A stretch of DNA of 50,510 nucleotides from Ahrensia sp. (lineage in GTDB: Bacteria > Pseudomonadota > Alphaproteobacteria > Rhizobiales > Rhizobiaceae), in contig NZXU01000097.1 of the NCBI GenBank assembly GCA_002698425.1, positions 1 to 50,510 of the forward strand, given 5' to 3'. Every line of letters starts with the position of its first letter. Within the stretch, counting starts at the first letter, position 1. The notes under the pieces are model-generated. The model was not told the DNA's origin. It ran no database searches and saw nothing but the letters and a program-made list of their open reading frames with translations. Shown in pieces: positions 35,888 through 45,345 of the stretch. The position numbers were made by a program, and so were the translations under genes.

Positions 35888-36398
35888 ATTGTCTGCACAC
35901 AGGCCCGGGCAGCCGCTGTGGAGAGAACCCGTTTTTGCATTCTAATGCAAGGCGTTAGACGGGGCCGTTCCGGCTCACCTCCCGTTACGCGGTGTCACCG
36001 ATTTGACACAAATTTTAACCACGTTCTCCAAAAGTCAATTATTACAAGAACTTAGAGTTGCGTTTCAGACCCGATTATCACAGCGCGCTTTCGCAAACGC
36101 GAAATATCGCATTTGTTCGATCTTTAAAAAATTAGATTCCCGGAGCGCCGTTTTTATCGGCGAAACAGAAATCGTGGAATCACAATTGTTTAGGTTTGCA
36201 CAGGTCAGGAAATGCGCAAATCGGGGCCAATTTTGCGCCGCCGATGAGTTAAAAATCCGTTTAGACGGCTTGCATTGAGAGGGCCATTTTCGCTATCGTT
36301 TTTTCATCAGACAGGACGCTTAACGAGACATGAGCGCGCATTGAATTCGGGCCCTTTTTGCGGGGTTCGGGCGTGCTGACGTGAGAGTATTGTCTAGC

Positions 36399-36430
36399 GA
36401 CAGGCGCACCGCCTGTCACTTCAAATGAAG
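36399..36430 (+). promoter_or_regulatory. Tandem inverted repeats in dnaA leader
   Basis: Perfect 8-bp repeat GACAGGCG/CGCCTGTC with 3-base loop, followed one base later by CTTCA-AA-TGAAG. They could form two stacked hairpins in the dnaA leader RNA or be operator sites for a cell-cycle regulator. Confidence 0.4.
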
Positions 36431-36605
36431 AGCAACAATTCGGGGAGCGCCGGTTTCGCGACCGGTGAGCAGCAGAGCTATGCACGGGGAGGTTACGTAG
36501 GGGAAACTACAAAATTCAACCAGTGGCGAATCCGTGACGGGCAAGGCGAATTCGGCACGCAACAAACAATAATAATACGTGAGCAGGGCGACAGAGAGAG
36601 GGTCG

Positions 36606-38231
36606 ATGAGGTACGATAGCGAAGGGTTGAACGGTCATTTCGAGGGTAAGACCGGATTCCCAGTGGTCATTGCGGGTCCACGCATCAAAACATCGGTCAG
36701 CGGCGCTACAAAGGGGGATATTTTGAGCGACGACAATACGGGCGGGCCGGACCCGAATTCAGGGGAATTCGACAAGGATGCATCCATGCGGAACGCGGCA
36801 TTCGAGCGCGTCAAGCAGAAGCTGCGGGCAAAGATCGGGACAGATGTATACAATAGCTGGTTCGGCCGCCTGAAACTGGAGACGGCGAGCCGCAACGTGG
36901 CCCGCATGTCGGTTCCGACCGCGTTTCTGCGCTCCTGGATCAACAGCCACTATATAGATGTGCTGCTGGAGTTGTGGGCGGAGGAAATCCCGGAAATCAT
37001 GCAGGTGGAAGTCGTCGTCCGCAGCGCCGCCGCGAAGGCGCCGCAGACCCGGCCCGACCAGGCGAAGGGACCGGCCCTTGCCGCCAAGAGAACCTCCGTG
37101 CAGCCCGTCGCCCGTGCCGTTTTCTCCCCGGAGCGCGGCAAACCGGCCCGCGCGAGCGGCTATGCGGAACAGAACGCCAATGGCAAGCTGATCGGTTCGC
37201 CCATCGACTCCCATTACACGTTCGACAATTTCATCGAGGGCAAATCCAACCGCGTCAGCCTCGCCGCGGCGCGCGCCGCATCAGACCAGGGTGCCAATTC
37301 GGCGCGCTTCAACCCGCTCTTCATCTATGCCTCGGTCGGCCTGGGCAAGACGCACCTCCTGCAGGCCATCGCCAACGGCGTTCTGGCGGGCGAGCCCAAG
37401 AAGCGGGTCGTCTACCTGACGGCGGAATATTTCATGTGGCGCTTCGCCAGCGCCATCCGCGACAACAATGCGCTGATGCTGAAGGAGACGCTGCACGACA
37501 TCGACCTCCTCATCATCGACGACATGCAGTTCCTGCAGGGCAAGAAGATCCAGTCGGAGTTCTGTCACCTGATCAACACGCTGCTCGATAGCGCAAGGCA
37601 GGTCGTCGTCGCCGCAGACCGTCCGCCGCACGAGCTGGAATCGCTCGACGCGCGTGTCCGGTCGCGCCTGCAGGGCGGCGTGGCGCTGGAGATCGGCGCG
37701 CCGGACTACGACATGCGCCTCGCCATGCTGAAACAGCGGCTGGAAAACGCCAAGAAGGACGATCTGACGCTCGATATCTGCGACGAGGTTCTCGACCATG
37801 TCGCCAAGAACGTCACGTCGAGCTTCCGCGAACTGGAAGGAGCTTTCAACCAGCTGGTGTTCCGCCACTCCTTCGAGCCTGACCTGTCGATCGACCGTGT
37901 CGACGACATTCTCGGCCATCTCGTGCGCGTCGAGGACAATCGCAAGATCCGCATCGAGGACATCCAGCGGGCGGTCTCGCGCCACTACAACGTGTCGCGC
38001 ACGGACATGCTGTCGAACCGGCGCACGCGCCAGATCGTCAAGCCGCGGCAGATCGCGATGTACTTGGCCAAGATGATGACGCCGCGCTCGCTACCCGAAA
38101 TCGGACGCCGTTTCGGCGGGCGGGATCACACGACGGTGCTGCATGCGGTGCGCAAGGTGGAGTCGATGATCGCCGAGGACGGCCAGCTCGCCAAGGAACT
38201 GGAACTGCTCAAACGGCTGATCGAAGAATAG
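36606..38231 (+). CDS. dnaA: Chromosomal replication initiator protein DnaA
   Basis: Initiator that opens the replication origin using ATP. Domain I includes [21 protein letters not shown], a linker follows, then the AAA+ domain with Walker [12 protein letters not shown] and Walker [14 protein letters not shown], and the C-terminal DNA-binding signature [16 protein letters not shown]. Three starts are possible. ATG 36606 (541 aa) has GAGAGAGGG before it, TTG 36723 (502 aa) follows AAAGGGGG, and ATG 36786 (481 aa) follows AAGGATG just before domain I. Codon third positions before 36723 are less GC-rich than the rest, so a shorter protein is quite possible. Identity certain, start not. Confidence 0.96.
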   Translation: MRYDSEGLNGHFEGKTGFPVVIAGPRIKTSVSGATKGDILSDDNTGGPDPNSGEFDKDASMRNAAFERVKQKLRAKIGTDVYNSWFGRLKLETASRNVARMSVPTAFLRSWINSHYIDVLLELWAEEIPEIMQVEVVVRSAAAKAPQTRPDQAKGPALAAKRTSVQPVARAVFSPERGKPARASGYAEQNANGKLIGSPIDSHYTFDNFIEGKSNRVSLAAARAASDQGANSARFNPLFIYASVGLGKTHLLQAIANGVLAGEPKKRVVYLTAEYFMWRFASAIRDNNALMLKETLHDIDLLIIDDMQFLQGKKIQSEFCHLINTLLDSARQVVVAADRPPHELESLDARVRSRLQGGVALEIGAPDYDMRLAMLKQRLENAKKDDLTLDICDEVLDHVAKNVTSSFRELEGAFNQLVFRHSFEPDLSIDRVDDILGHLVRVEDNRKIRIEDIQRAVSRHYNVSRTDMLSNRRTRQIVKPRQIAMYLAKMMTPRSLPEIGRRFGGRDHTTVLHAVRKVESMIAEDGQLAKELELLKRLIEE

Positions 38232-38243
38232 GCCGTTCCTTCG

Positions 38244-38275
38244 AGCCCCGGCACGCCAGCCGGGGCTTTTTCTTT
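38244..38275 (+). terminator. Rho-independent terminator of dnaA
   Basis: AGCCCCGG and CCGGGGCT form an 8-bp stem with an 8-base loop, followed by TTTTTCTTTT, 13 bases after the dnaA stop. dnaN therefore probably has its own promoter in the 184 bases that follow. Confidence 0.92.
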
Positions 38276-38459
38276 TCCCCAGCCTTTGGCCGCAGGGCCT
38301 CGCGCGCTTCATCCAGAACGCTTGCTTTTCGGCTCGCGAACCGCCACATTCGCGGTCCAATCCGGCCGGGAACGGCACCGGGGATTCTCCCGAATCCAGA
38401 GCCGCGGCAACCGTCTTCCAGCCGGTTCGTCCAAGTTTCATCCAAGCGGACAGCGAACC

Positions 38460-39578
38460 ATGCGTGTCACAATCGAGCGAGCCAACCTGCTGAAATCCCT
38501 GAATCACGTTCACAGGGTCGTGGAACGCCGCAATACCATTCCGATCCTCTCCAACGTGCTCTTGAAGGCCGACGGTTCGGCACTTGAAATGAAGGCGACG
38601 GATCTCGACCTGGAGATCACCGAAGCCGTGCCCGCCGTGGTCGAGCAGGCGGGCGCGACGACGGTCGCCGCCCACCTCCTTTACGACATCGTGCGCAAGC
38701 TGCCTGACGGCACCGAGGTGATGCTGTCGACGGATGCCGACGGCAATTCGATGACGGTGATTTCCGGACGCTCGAACTTCAAACTACAGTGCCTGCCGCA
38801 ATCGGACTTCCCCGAACTGACCGCCGGCGAGTTCACGCACACGTTCCGGCTCGATTCCGGCGCCCTTAAGCAGCTGATCGACCGCACGCAATTCGCCATC
38901 TCGACGGAAGAGACGCGCTACTATCTGAACGGCATCTATCTGCACACGGCCGAAAGCGACAACGACATCGTGCTGCGCGCCGTGGCCACGGACGGACACC
39001 GGCTGGCGCGCTGCGAATTGGCCGCGCCGAACGGGGCGGAACAGATGCCGGGCATCATCATTCCGCGCAAGACCGTCGGCGAATTGCAGAAGCTCGTCGA
39101 CGACCCGGATGTCTCGGTGACGGTGGAACTGTCGGATTCGAAGATCCGCTTCACCATCGGCGCCGTCGTGCTCACCTCGAAGCTGATCGACGGCACGTTC
39201 CCGGATTATCAGCGCGTCATCCCGACCGGTAACGACAAGGACATGCTGGTCGACCGGCAGAGCTTCGCCGCCGCCGTCGACCGCGTTTCCACCGTGTCGT
39301 CCGAGCGAGGACGGGCGGTGAAGATCGCCTTGTCCGAGGGCCAGATGACGCTGACGGTCAACAATCCGGATTCCGGTTCGGCAACCGACGAGTTGGCGGT
39401 CGACTATTCAGCCGATGCGATGGAGATCGGCTTCAACGCGCGCTACCTGCTCGACATCACCAACCAGATCACCGGTTCCGAGGTGAAGTTCACGCTCGCC
39501 GACGCCGGCTCGCCGACCCTGATCATCGACACCGCCGACGACGCTTCGCTCTACGTGCTGATGCCGATGCGCGTCTAG
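38460..39578 (+). CDS. dnaN: DNA polymerase III subunit beta (sliding clamp)
   Basis: A 372-residue ring-forming clamp that tethers the replicase to DNA. The N-terminus MRVTIERANLLKSLNHVHRV and the C-terminus ending in SLYVLMPMRV, where the last residues form the partner-binding region, are typical, as are AHLLYDIVRKLPDG and the central KSL/FPDYQRVIP segment. ATG 38460 is used; the longer upstream frame overlaps the dnaA terminator region and is discarded. recF follows 19 bases after the stop. Confidence 0.98.
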   Translation: MRVTIERANLLKSLNHVHRVVERRNTIPILSNVLLKADGSALEMKATDLDLEITEAVPAVVEQAGATTVAAHLLYDIVRKLPDGTEVMLSTDADGNSMTVISGRSNFKLQCLPQSDFPELTAGEFTHTFRLDSGALKQLIDRTQFAISTEETRYYLNGIYLHTAESDNDIVLRAVATDGHRLARCELAAPNGAEQMPGIIIPRKTVGELQKLVDDPDVSVTVELSDSKIRFTIGAVVLTSKLIDGTFPDYQRVIPTGNDKDMLVDRQSFAAAVDRVSTVSSERGRAVKIALSEGQMTLTVNNPDSGSATDELAVDYSADAMEIGFNARYLLDITNQITGSEVKFTLADAGSPTLIIDTADDASLYVLMPMRV

Positions 39579-39597
39579 GCGGCCGCGCCCGGGGACG

Positions 39598-40740
39598 ATG
39601 ACGCCGGAAAGCCATCTCTCTCAGCTGAAGCTGACGGCGTTTCGCAATTACGCGCATCTGTCGGTCGCGTTCGAGCCGAAGCATGTCGTGCTGTCCGGGC
39701 CGAACGGGGCCGGCAAGACCAATCTCATGGAAGCCGTTTCGTTTCTGTCGCCCGGGCGGGGGCTGCGCCGAGCGCAACTGGCCGACGTGGCGCAGGAAGG
39801 CTCGTCCGGCGGTTTCGCGATCCACGCCACGCTGGAGCGCGACGGCGACAGTTTTGCCATCGGAACCGGCACAGCCTTCGGCGAGGCCGGCCAGCGGCGG
39901 GTGCGGATCAACGGCACCAATTCGAATGGCGACGAGTTGCTCGATCTCTGCCGCATCATCTGGCTGACGCCGGCGATGGACGGGCTATTCACCGGCGCGG
40001 CCTCCGACCGGCGGCGGTTCCTCGACCGCATGGTGCTGGCGATCGACCCGGCGCATGGCCGCCGCGCCGCCGACTATGAAAAGGCGATGAGGCAAAGAAA
40101 CCGGTTGCTGGAGGAGCCGGCCGGCAGCCAGACCGACGCCTGGTTGACCGCGGCGGAAACGCAGCTGGCGGCGCTCGGCTCGGCAGTCATCGCGGCGCGC
40201 CAGGAACTGGCCGGACTGCTCGCCGCGATCATCGCCGAACGGCGCGACCCGTCCGATCCGTTCCCCACCGCCGTCCTGGCCGTCGAGGGTGAACTGGAGG
40301 AGGCTGCACGCAGCGGCGCGGCGGCGGGCGCGATCGAGGAACGTCTGATCGCCGAATTGCGCGACGGGCGCTATCGCGACCGCGCCGCCGGGCGCACGCT
40401 TGTCGGGCCGCACAGGGCGGAGTTCGCCATCCGGCACGAACAGAAGGACATGGAGGCGGCGCGCTGTTCGACCGGCGAGCAGAAGGCGCTGCTGGTCGGC
40501 CTCGTTCTGGCGCATGCCGCGCTGACGCGCACCGTTTCCGGCATGGCCCCGATCATGTTACTCGACGAGATCGCGGCGCATCTCGATCCGGCGCGCCGCG
40601 CCGCGCTGTTCGACCGGATCGACACGGTCGGCGGGCAGGCTTTCATGACAGGCACCGACCGGTCGCTTTTCGAGGCTCTGGAGAGCCGCGCGCAATATGT
40701 CCGGGTTGAAAACGGCGCGTTGACGCACGAACGGGATTGA
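39598..40740 (+). CDS. recF: DNA replication/repair protein RecF
   Basis: A 380-residue SMC-like ATPase that loads RecA at single-strand gaps. Walker A is LSGPNGAGKTNLMEAVS near residues 38-54, the signature motif is CSTGEQKALLVGL and Walker B is MLLDEIAAHLD. The N-terminal LKLTAFRNYAHL is characteristic. ATG 39598 gives the normal family length. One base separates it from the MoeB/ThiF gene, so both are co-transcribed. Confidence 0.97.
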   Translation: MTPESHLSQLKLTAFRNYAHLSVAFEPKHVVLSGPNGAGKTNLMEAVSFLSPGRGLRRAQLADVAQEGSSGGFAIHATLERDGDSFAIGTGTAFGEAGQRRVRINGTNSNGDELLDLCRIIWLTPAMDGLFTGAASDRRRFLDRMVLAIDPAHGRRAADYEKAMRQRNRLLEEPAGSQTDAWLTAAETQLAALGSAVIAARQELAGLLAAIIAERRDPSDPFPTAVLAVEGELEEAARSGAAAGAIEERLIAELRDGRYRDRAAGRTLVGPHRAEFAIRHEQKDMEAARCSTGEQKALLVGLVLAHAALTRTVSGMAPIMLLDEIAAHLDPARRAALFDRIDTVGGQAFMTGTDRSLFEALESRAQYVRVENGALTHERD

Positions 40741-40741
40741 T

Positions 40742-41503
40742 ATGAGCGACGACACGCCGCTGAACATGGACGAAATCGAGCGCTATGCCCGCCATATCAT
40801 CCTCTCGGAGATCGGCGGCGCCGGCCAGCAGAAGCTGAAGGCGGCACGGGTCCTGGTGATCGGGGCCGGCGGACTCGGGAGTCCGGCGCTGCTCTATCTC
40901 GCGGCCGCCGGCGTGGGCACGCTCGGCGTCGTCGACGACGACGTGGTCAGCCTCTCCAACCTGCAGCGCCAGATCCTGCATGCCACCGGCGATATCGGCC
41001 GGCCGAAGACGCAGAGCGCGGCGCATACGCTGCACGGGATGAACCCGATGATCGACATCGTCGAGCACCGGCAACGCCTGACCGAGGACAATGCGAAGGC
41101 GATCCTCGCGGAGTACGACCTCGTCGTCGACGGCTCCGACAATTTTGCGACCCGCTATCTCGTCGCCGACATGGCTGAGGAGGCCGCCATCCCGCTGGTT
41201 GCCGGCGCGCTAGGCCGCTTCGACGGCAGCCTGACCGTGCTGACACCCTATGACACCGACGCCGACGGCACTGCCTGCCCGCGCTATCGCGACCTGTTTC
41301 CCGAAGCGCCGCCCGAGGGCACGGTGCCGACCTGCGCGGAAGCCGGCATTCTCGGCGCGGTGGCCGGGGTCATCGGCACGTTGCAGGCGGTCGAGGCGCT
41401 GAAACTGATCACCGGGGTCGGCGAGCCGCTGATCGGCAAGCTGTTACTTTACGACGCGCTGTCGGTGCGGTTCCAGACCATGCGCTACAAGCGGCGGGAC
41501 TGA
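40742..41503 (+). CDS. moeB: MoeB/ThiF-family adenylyltransferase
   Basis: A 253-residue E1-like enzyme that adenylates the C-terminus of a small sulfur-carrier protein such as MoaD or ThiS. The ATP site is GAGGLGSPALLYLAAAGVG, followed by DDDVVSLSNLQRQILH and the adenylation residues in DGSDNFATRYL. The zinc-site cysteines of E. coli MoeB (CYRCLF) are replaced by RYRDLF, and the second Cys pair near the C-terminus is missing. No rhodanese domain is attached. It follows recF by one base, as in many Hyphomicrobiales. MoeB is the likely name; HesA/ThiF is possible. Confidence 0.85.
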   Translation: MSDDTPLNMDEIERYARHIILSEIGGAGQQKLKAARVLVIGAGGLGSPALLYLAAAGVGTLGVVDDDVVSLSNLQRQILHATGDIGRPKTQSAAHTLHGMNPMIDIVEHRQRLTEDNAKAILAEYDLVVDGSDNFATRYLVADMAEEAAIPLVAGALGRFDGSLTVLTPYDTDADGTACPRYRDLFPEAPPEGTVPTCAEAGILGAVAGVIGTLQAVEALKLITGVGEPLIGKLLLYDALSVRFQTMRYKRRD

Positions 41504-41568
41504 TGCCTTGACGGATCCGGCCTGAAAAGGCTTGCTGCCGCCGCAACCAATTCCATTGCGAGGTCCCG

Positions 41569-42366
41569 ATGAGCAACCGTCCAATCGTCCATCACATCCC
41601 GGTCTGCCCCTTCTGCCAGAGGCTTGAGATCCTGCTGGCGCTGAAGGGACAGCGCGACGCGGTCGAGTTCCGGGTCGTGGACATCACCAAGCCGCGCGAT
41701 CCCGAACTTCTCGCCAAAACCCGCGGCACCACGGCGTTACCGGTCCTGGAACTGCCGGACGGACGCATCCTGAAGGAAAGCCTCGTCATCCTTGGCTATC
41801 TCGACGAGACGATCCCGGGCGAGCCGGTTCGCCGCAGTGACGCCTATGAGCATGCGGTCGAAAGCATGCTGATCGCGAAAGAAGGCCCGTTCACCGGCGC
41901 CGGCTACATGTTCGTCATGAACCAGGACCGGGCGCGCCGCGACGAGCACAATGAAAAAATCATCAAGCTCTATCGCGACCTCAACGACTTCCTGATGGAG
42001 CACAATCCGGAAGGCACGTTCCTGTTCGAGAGCTTCGGACTTGCCGAAGCCGTCTTCACGCCGATGTTCATGCGCTTCTGGTTCCTCGACTATTACGAGG
42101 ATTTCGAGTTGCCGGCGGGTCCCGCTTACGACCGTGTCCGTGCGTGGCGGGAAGCCTGTCTCGAACACGAGGCGGCGCAGCAGGTCTCGCAGGAAGAGAT
42201 CGTGAAATATTACTACGACTACGCGAAGGGCTCCGGGAACGGCGCGCTGCCGGAGGGCCGCTCGGTTTCCAGCTTCAGCTTCGAGCCGGACTGGCCGTCC
42301 CGGCCCTGGCCGCCGCGCGACAAATACGAGGTCAGCGCGACCGACGCGGAGCTCGGGCTGGTCTGA
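41569..42366 (+). CDS. Glutathione S-transferase family protein
   Basis: A 265-residue protein with an N-terminal thioredoxin-fold domain and a C-terminal helical domain. The start IVHHIPVCPFCQRLEILLAL has a glutaredoxin-like Cys-Pro-Phe-Cys, and TTALPVLELPDGRILKES holds the cis-Pro and the glutathione-binding Glu-Ser. The C-terminal 40 residues are rich in Ser, Pro and Trp and extend past the usual GST end. The CPFC motif suggests an omega-like or disulfide-reducing member. ATG 41569 follows GCGAGGTCCCG. Convergent with the dehydrogenase gene, with three bases between the stops. Confidence 0.9.
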   Translation: MSNRPIVHHIPVCPFCQRLEILLALKGQRDAVEFRVVDITKPRDPELLAKTRGTTALPVLELPDGRILKESLVILGYLDETIPGEPVRRSDAYEHAVESMLIAKEGPFTGAGYMFVMNQDRARRDEHNEKIIKLYRDLNDFLMEHNPEGTFLFESFGLAEAVFTPMFMRFWFLDYYEDFELPAGPAYDRVRAWREACLEHEAAQQVSQEEIVKYYYDYAKGSGNGALPEGRSVSSFSFEPDWPSRPWPPRDKYEVSATDAELGLV

Positions 42367-42369
42367 GGA

Positions 42370-43371
42370 TCACACCATCGACGGGAGGACGCGGTCCGGC
42401 GGGCGGTCTCCGTCGGCCATCATGCGGATGTTGATGATGACCTTTTCGCCCATCTCGATGCGGCCTTCGATGGTGGCCGAGCTCATATGCGGCGAGACGA
42501 CGACCTTGCCCTTGCGGGCCAGTTCGCGCAGGCGCGGGTCGATGGACGGCTCGTGCTCGAAGACGTCGAGACCGGCGCCGGCGATGCGGCCCTCCTCGAT
42601 CAGGCGGATCAGCGCCTTCTCGTCGACAACGTCACCGCGCGAGGTGTTGACGATATAGGCCGTCGGCTGCAGCAGCTCGAGCCGGCGCGCGGAGAGCAGA
42701 TGGAAGGTCGCCGGTGTCGACGGGCAATTGACCGAGACGATGTCCATATGGGCGAGCATCTGGTCGAGGCTCTCCCACCAGGTGGCGCCCAGTTCCTTCT
42801 CGATCGCCTCCGACATGCGATGGCGGTTGTGATAATTGATCGACAGGCCGAAGGCGCGGGCGCGCCGGGCGACGGCGATGCCGATCCGGCCGAGGCCGAT
42901 AATGCCGAGCTTCTTGCCGGCGATGCGGCGGCCGAGCATCCAGGTCGGCGACCAGCCGGCCCAGTCGCCCTCGCCCGTCAGCACCGCAGCCCCCTCGGTG
43001 AGACGGCGCGGCACGGCGAGGATCAGCGCCATGGTCATGTCGGCCGTATCCTCGTTCAGCACGTTGGGCGTGTTGGTTACGGTGATGCCGTGGGCATGCG
43101 CCTCCTTGACGTCGATATTGTCGACGCCATTGCCGAAATTGGCGATCAGCCGCAGTTGCGGCCCGGCCTTGCCGATCAGTTCGGCATCGATCCTGTCGGT
43201 GACCGTCGGCACAAGAACCTCGGCGGTTTGCATGGCCTGCGCCAGTTCGTCGCGGGACATCGGCCGGTCGGTTTCGTTCAGCCTTACATCGAAGAGTTCG
43301 CCCATGCGCGCCTCCACCGTCTCGGGAAGCCTGCGCGTGATGACGACCAGCGGTTTTCGGCTCAGGGGCAT
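42370..43371 (-). CDS. D-isomer-specific 2-hydroxyacid dehydrogenase
   Basis: A 333-residue NAD(P)-dependent dehydrogenase of the glyoxylate/hydroxypyruvate reductase group. The nucleotide loop is GLGRIGIAVARRARAFG, the substrate Arg is in NTSRGDVVDE, the catalytic Glu lies in DVFEHEPSID and the catalytic His in VVSPHMSSATIEGR. Substrate could be glyoxylate, hydroxypyruvate or D-glycerate. ATG 43371 follows TAGGGAG; a GTG two codons earlier is less likely. The gene stands alone between convergent and divergent neighbours. Confidence 0.93.
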   Translation of the reverse strand: MPLSRKPLVVITRRLPETVEARMGELFDVRLNETDRPMSRDELAQAMQTAEVLVPTVTDRIDAELIGKAGPQLRLIANFGNGVDNIDVKEAHAHGITVTNTPNVLNEDTADMTMALILAVPRRLTEGAAVLTGEGDWAGWSPTWMLGRRIAGKKLGIIGLGRIGIAVARRARAFGLSINYHNRHRMSEAIEKELGATWWESLDQMLAHMDIVSVNCPSTPATFHLLSARRLELLQPTAYIVNTSRGDVVDEKALIRLIEEGRIAGAGLDVFEHEPSIDPRLRELARKGKVVVSPHMSSATIEGRIEMGEKVIINIRMMADGDRPPDRVLPSMV

Positions 43372-43593
43372 TCGCACTCCCTAGGGTCAGGACCCTTGAA
43401 GGCGCTTCATTTTCATACACCGGCGGACCGGCGTTGAGCGCTCGTTAACCAAATGTGGACCAGGATGGCGAGTGGCCCCGTTCGCCGTTCTCTAGCAAGG
43501 CGTCCGTGCCATGACAAAGAGTTTTGCGCGCGAAAACGGCGCGGGCGGAATCGCCTGCCATTTTGCGGGAACCGAAAAGAGGTCCGAAGCCCG

Positions 43594-44172
43594 ATGACCA
43601 GCAAGTCCACCGGCCATCTGTCCAAATATGCCGCGAAATCCGTGTTGTGCGGCGCAATCGCAATCCTCATGGCGGTCGCGCCTGCCGCCGCCCAGACGAC
43701 CGGCTCGATCAATCGCGGCGCGAGCGGCCTGCCGCTGCCGCGATTCGTCAGCCTGAAGGCGGCCAAGGTGAACATGCGGATCGGGCCCGGTTCCGACTAC
43801 AAGGTGGCCTATCGCTATCTGAAACCGGGCATCCCGATGGAGATCATCCAGGAGTATGACAATTGGCGGCGTGTCCGGGACGCTGACGGGACGACCGGCT
43901 GGATCCACGGCTCGCTGCTGTCGGGCGAACGAACCGCCATCACCTCGCCTTGGCGGCAGGCGGCGAGCCCGGACGACACGGTGATCCTCTACAACACGCC
44001 GGCCGCGGCGGCGGGCGTGGTCGCCTATCTGGAGCCGGGCGTGCTCGGCCACATCGATTCCTGCGACGGCGCGTGGTGCGAGCTCGACGTGAAATATGCC
44101 GATCGCACGCTGCGCGGCTATGTGAACCAGGCGGAATTGTGGGGCGCTTACCCCGACGAAGTAATCAAGTAG
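43594..44172 (+). CDS. Secreted SH3 domain protein
   Basis: A 192-residue exported protein. A signal peptide with a positively charged start and hydrophobic core (KSVLCGAIAILMAVAPAAAQ) covers residues 1-33. Two bacterial SH3-like units follow: one from LKAAKVNMRIGPGSDYKVAY, ending in GTTGWIHGSLLSG, the other from about residue 130 to 187 with CDGAWCELDVKYADRTLRGYV. Such domains often bind peptidoglycan or act as periplasmic scaffolds. ATG 43594 has AGAGG about 12 bases upstream. No enzyme domain is attached, so its precise role is unknown. Confidence 0.85.
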   Translation: MTSKSTGHLSKYAAKSVLCGAIAILMAVAPAAAQTTGSINRGASGLPLPRFVSLKAAKVNMRIGPGSDYKVAYRYLKPGIPMEIIQEYDNWRRVRDADGTTGWIHGSLLSGERTAITSPWRQAASPDDTVILYNTPAAAAGVVAYLEPGVLGHIDSCDGAWCELDVKYADRTLRGYVNQAELWGAYPDEVIK

Positions 44173-44184
44173 GAAGGCTGCGCG

Positions 44185-44601
44185 TCAGCTCTTGCGGCGC
44201 AGGCGGATGACGACGTCGATATTGGCGACTTCCATGCCTTCCGGCGGCTCGGGAAGGTTTTCGACCTTCAACTGGGCCGACACCGGAACGTCCACCACCT
44301 CGCCATCGTCTTCGATGTAGAAATGATGATGATCCGACGTGTTGGTGTCGAAATAGGTGCGTGAGCCTTCCACCGACAGAATGCGCAGCATTCCGGCATC
44401 GGTGAACTGGTGAAGCGTGTTGTAGACGGTCGCAAGCGACACAGCGACGCCGATATCGACCGCCTCGCCGTGCAGATCCTCGGCGGCCAGATGCCGGTCG
44501 CCCTTGGCGAACAGCAATTCTGCAAGCGCGACACGCTGCCGCGTCGGGCGCAGCCCGGCCGTTTGCAGCTTCCGCCTGATATCCGTCACAGAGTGATCCA
44601 C
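44185..44601 (-). CDS. irr: Fur-family iron response regulator Irr
   Basis: A 138-residue regulator that senses iron through heme in rhizobia and relatives, repressing heme and iron-storage genes when iron is low. The Fur fold is clear ([29 protein letters not shown]), and the Irr signature [16 protein letters not shown] with three consecutive His, part of the heme site, is present. GTG 44601 with GAGGAT upstream gives the usual family length; TTG starts further up (44622, 44634) are possible. It is divergent from fabA, a linkage seen across Hyphomicrobiales. Bfr-bfd elsewhere in this window is a likely target, though no ICE-type operator was recognised. Confidence 0.93.
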   Translation of the reverse strand: MDHSVTDIRRKLQTAGLRPTRQRVALAELLFAKGDRHLAAEDLHGEAVDIGVAVSLATVYNTLHQFTDAGMLRILSVEGSRTYFDTNTSDHHHFYIEDDGEVVDVPVSAQLKVENLPEPPEGMEVANIDVVIRLRRKS

Positions 44602-44774
44602 TTCTACGTCTATCCTCGTCAATCGACGTTGCAACCCCGTGCAAAAAGACGAATTTTCCTGTCCCTTGCAGTGTTGATCATATATTCGCTATGGCAGGAG
44701 CGATCAATAGGCAGGGGTCCGCGGTCCATCTACCCGGACCGGCCCAGATAAGAACCAGGGAGACTCGCCCGCCA

Positions 44775-45290
44775 ATGGCCGAACAAAAATCCAGTTACAC
44801 CTATGAAGACCTGCTCGCATGCGGTCGCGGCGAAATGTTCGGCCCGGGCAATGCCCAGCTGCCGGCGCCGCCGATGCTGATGTTCGATCGCATCACGCAG
44901 ATCAGCGAGACCGGCGGCGAGCACGGCAAGGGCATGATACGCGCCGAGCTCGACATCAAACCCGACCTCTGGTTCTTCCCCTGCCACTTCATCGGCGATC
45001 CGGTGATGCCCGGCTGCCTCGGGCTCGACGCCCTCTGGCAGATGACGGGCTTTTACCTGGGCTGGCTGGGCGAGCCCGGAAAGGGCCGCGCCATTTCGAC
45101 CGGCGAAGTGAAATTTACCGACATGATCACGCCGAAAAACAAGCTGGTCGAATATTGCATCGACTTCAAACGCGTGATGCGCGGCCGGCTGGTGCTCGGC
45201 ATCGCCGACGGCATCGTCAAGGCGGACGGGGAGACCGTGTTCCAGGCGAAAGACCTGCGTGTCGGCCTGTTCCAGGAAAAATCCGCCTGA
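44775..45290 (+). CDS. fabA: 3-hydroxydecanoyl-[ACP] dehydratase/isomerase FabA
   Basis: A 171-residue hotdog-fold enzyme that dehydrates 3-hydroxydecanoyl-ACP and isomerises trans-2 to cis-3-decenoyl-ACP, the branch point to unsaturated fatty acids. The active-site His is in [19 protein letters not shown], where the downstream Asp also lies. ATG 44775 is 14 bases after CAGGGAG. It heads a fabA-fabB-fabI operon with intergenic gaps of 55 and 18 bases. Confidence 0.97.
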   Translation: MAEQKSSYTYEDLLACGRGEMFGPGNAQLPAPPMLMFDRITQISETGGEHGKGMIRAELDIKPDLWFFPCHFIGDPVMPGCLGLDALWQMTGFYLGWLGEPGKGRAISTGEVKFTDMITPKNKLVEYCIDFKRVMRGRLVLGIADGIVKADGETVFQAKDLRVGLFQEKSA

Positions 45291-45345
45291 ATAATCCAAT
45301 CCGCAGGGTGCGCGGCACCCTGCCGCCAACGCCAGGGAGCCTCTC

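Larger units (their letters stand above)
35836..36605. other. Long AT-rich leader/promoter region upstream of dnaA
   Basis: After the rpsT terminator, about 720 bases carry no convincing gene. Bases 36000-36290 are strikingly AT-rich for this genome. Further on are GACAGGCG-CAC-CGCCTGTC (36399-36417) and, directly after, CTTCA-AA-TGAAG (36419-36430). GANTC sites, the CcrM methylation target, occur at 36135, 36177 and 36528, with one more at 36655. No cluster of DnaA boxes matching TTATCCACA was found, so this looks like a regulated dnaA promoter and leader rather than the origin itself. Confidence 0.55.

Noticed and set aside
35836..36605. Replication origin oriC upstream of dnaA
   Set aside because: Although AT-rich, it lacks a cluster of DnaA boxes, and in this order the origin usually lies away from dnaA, near hemE or parAB.
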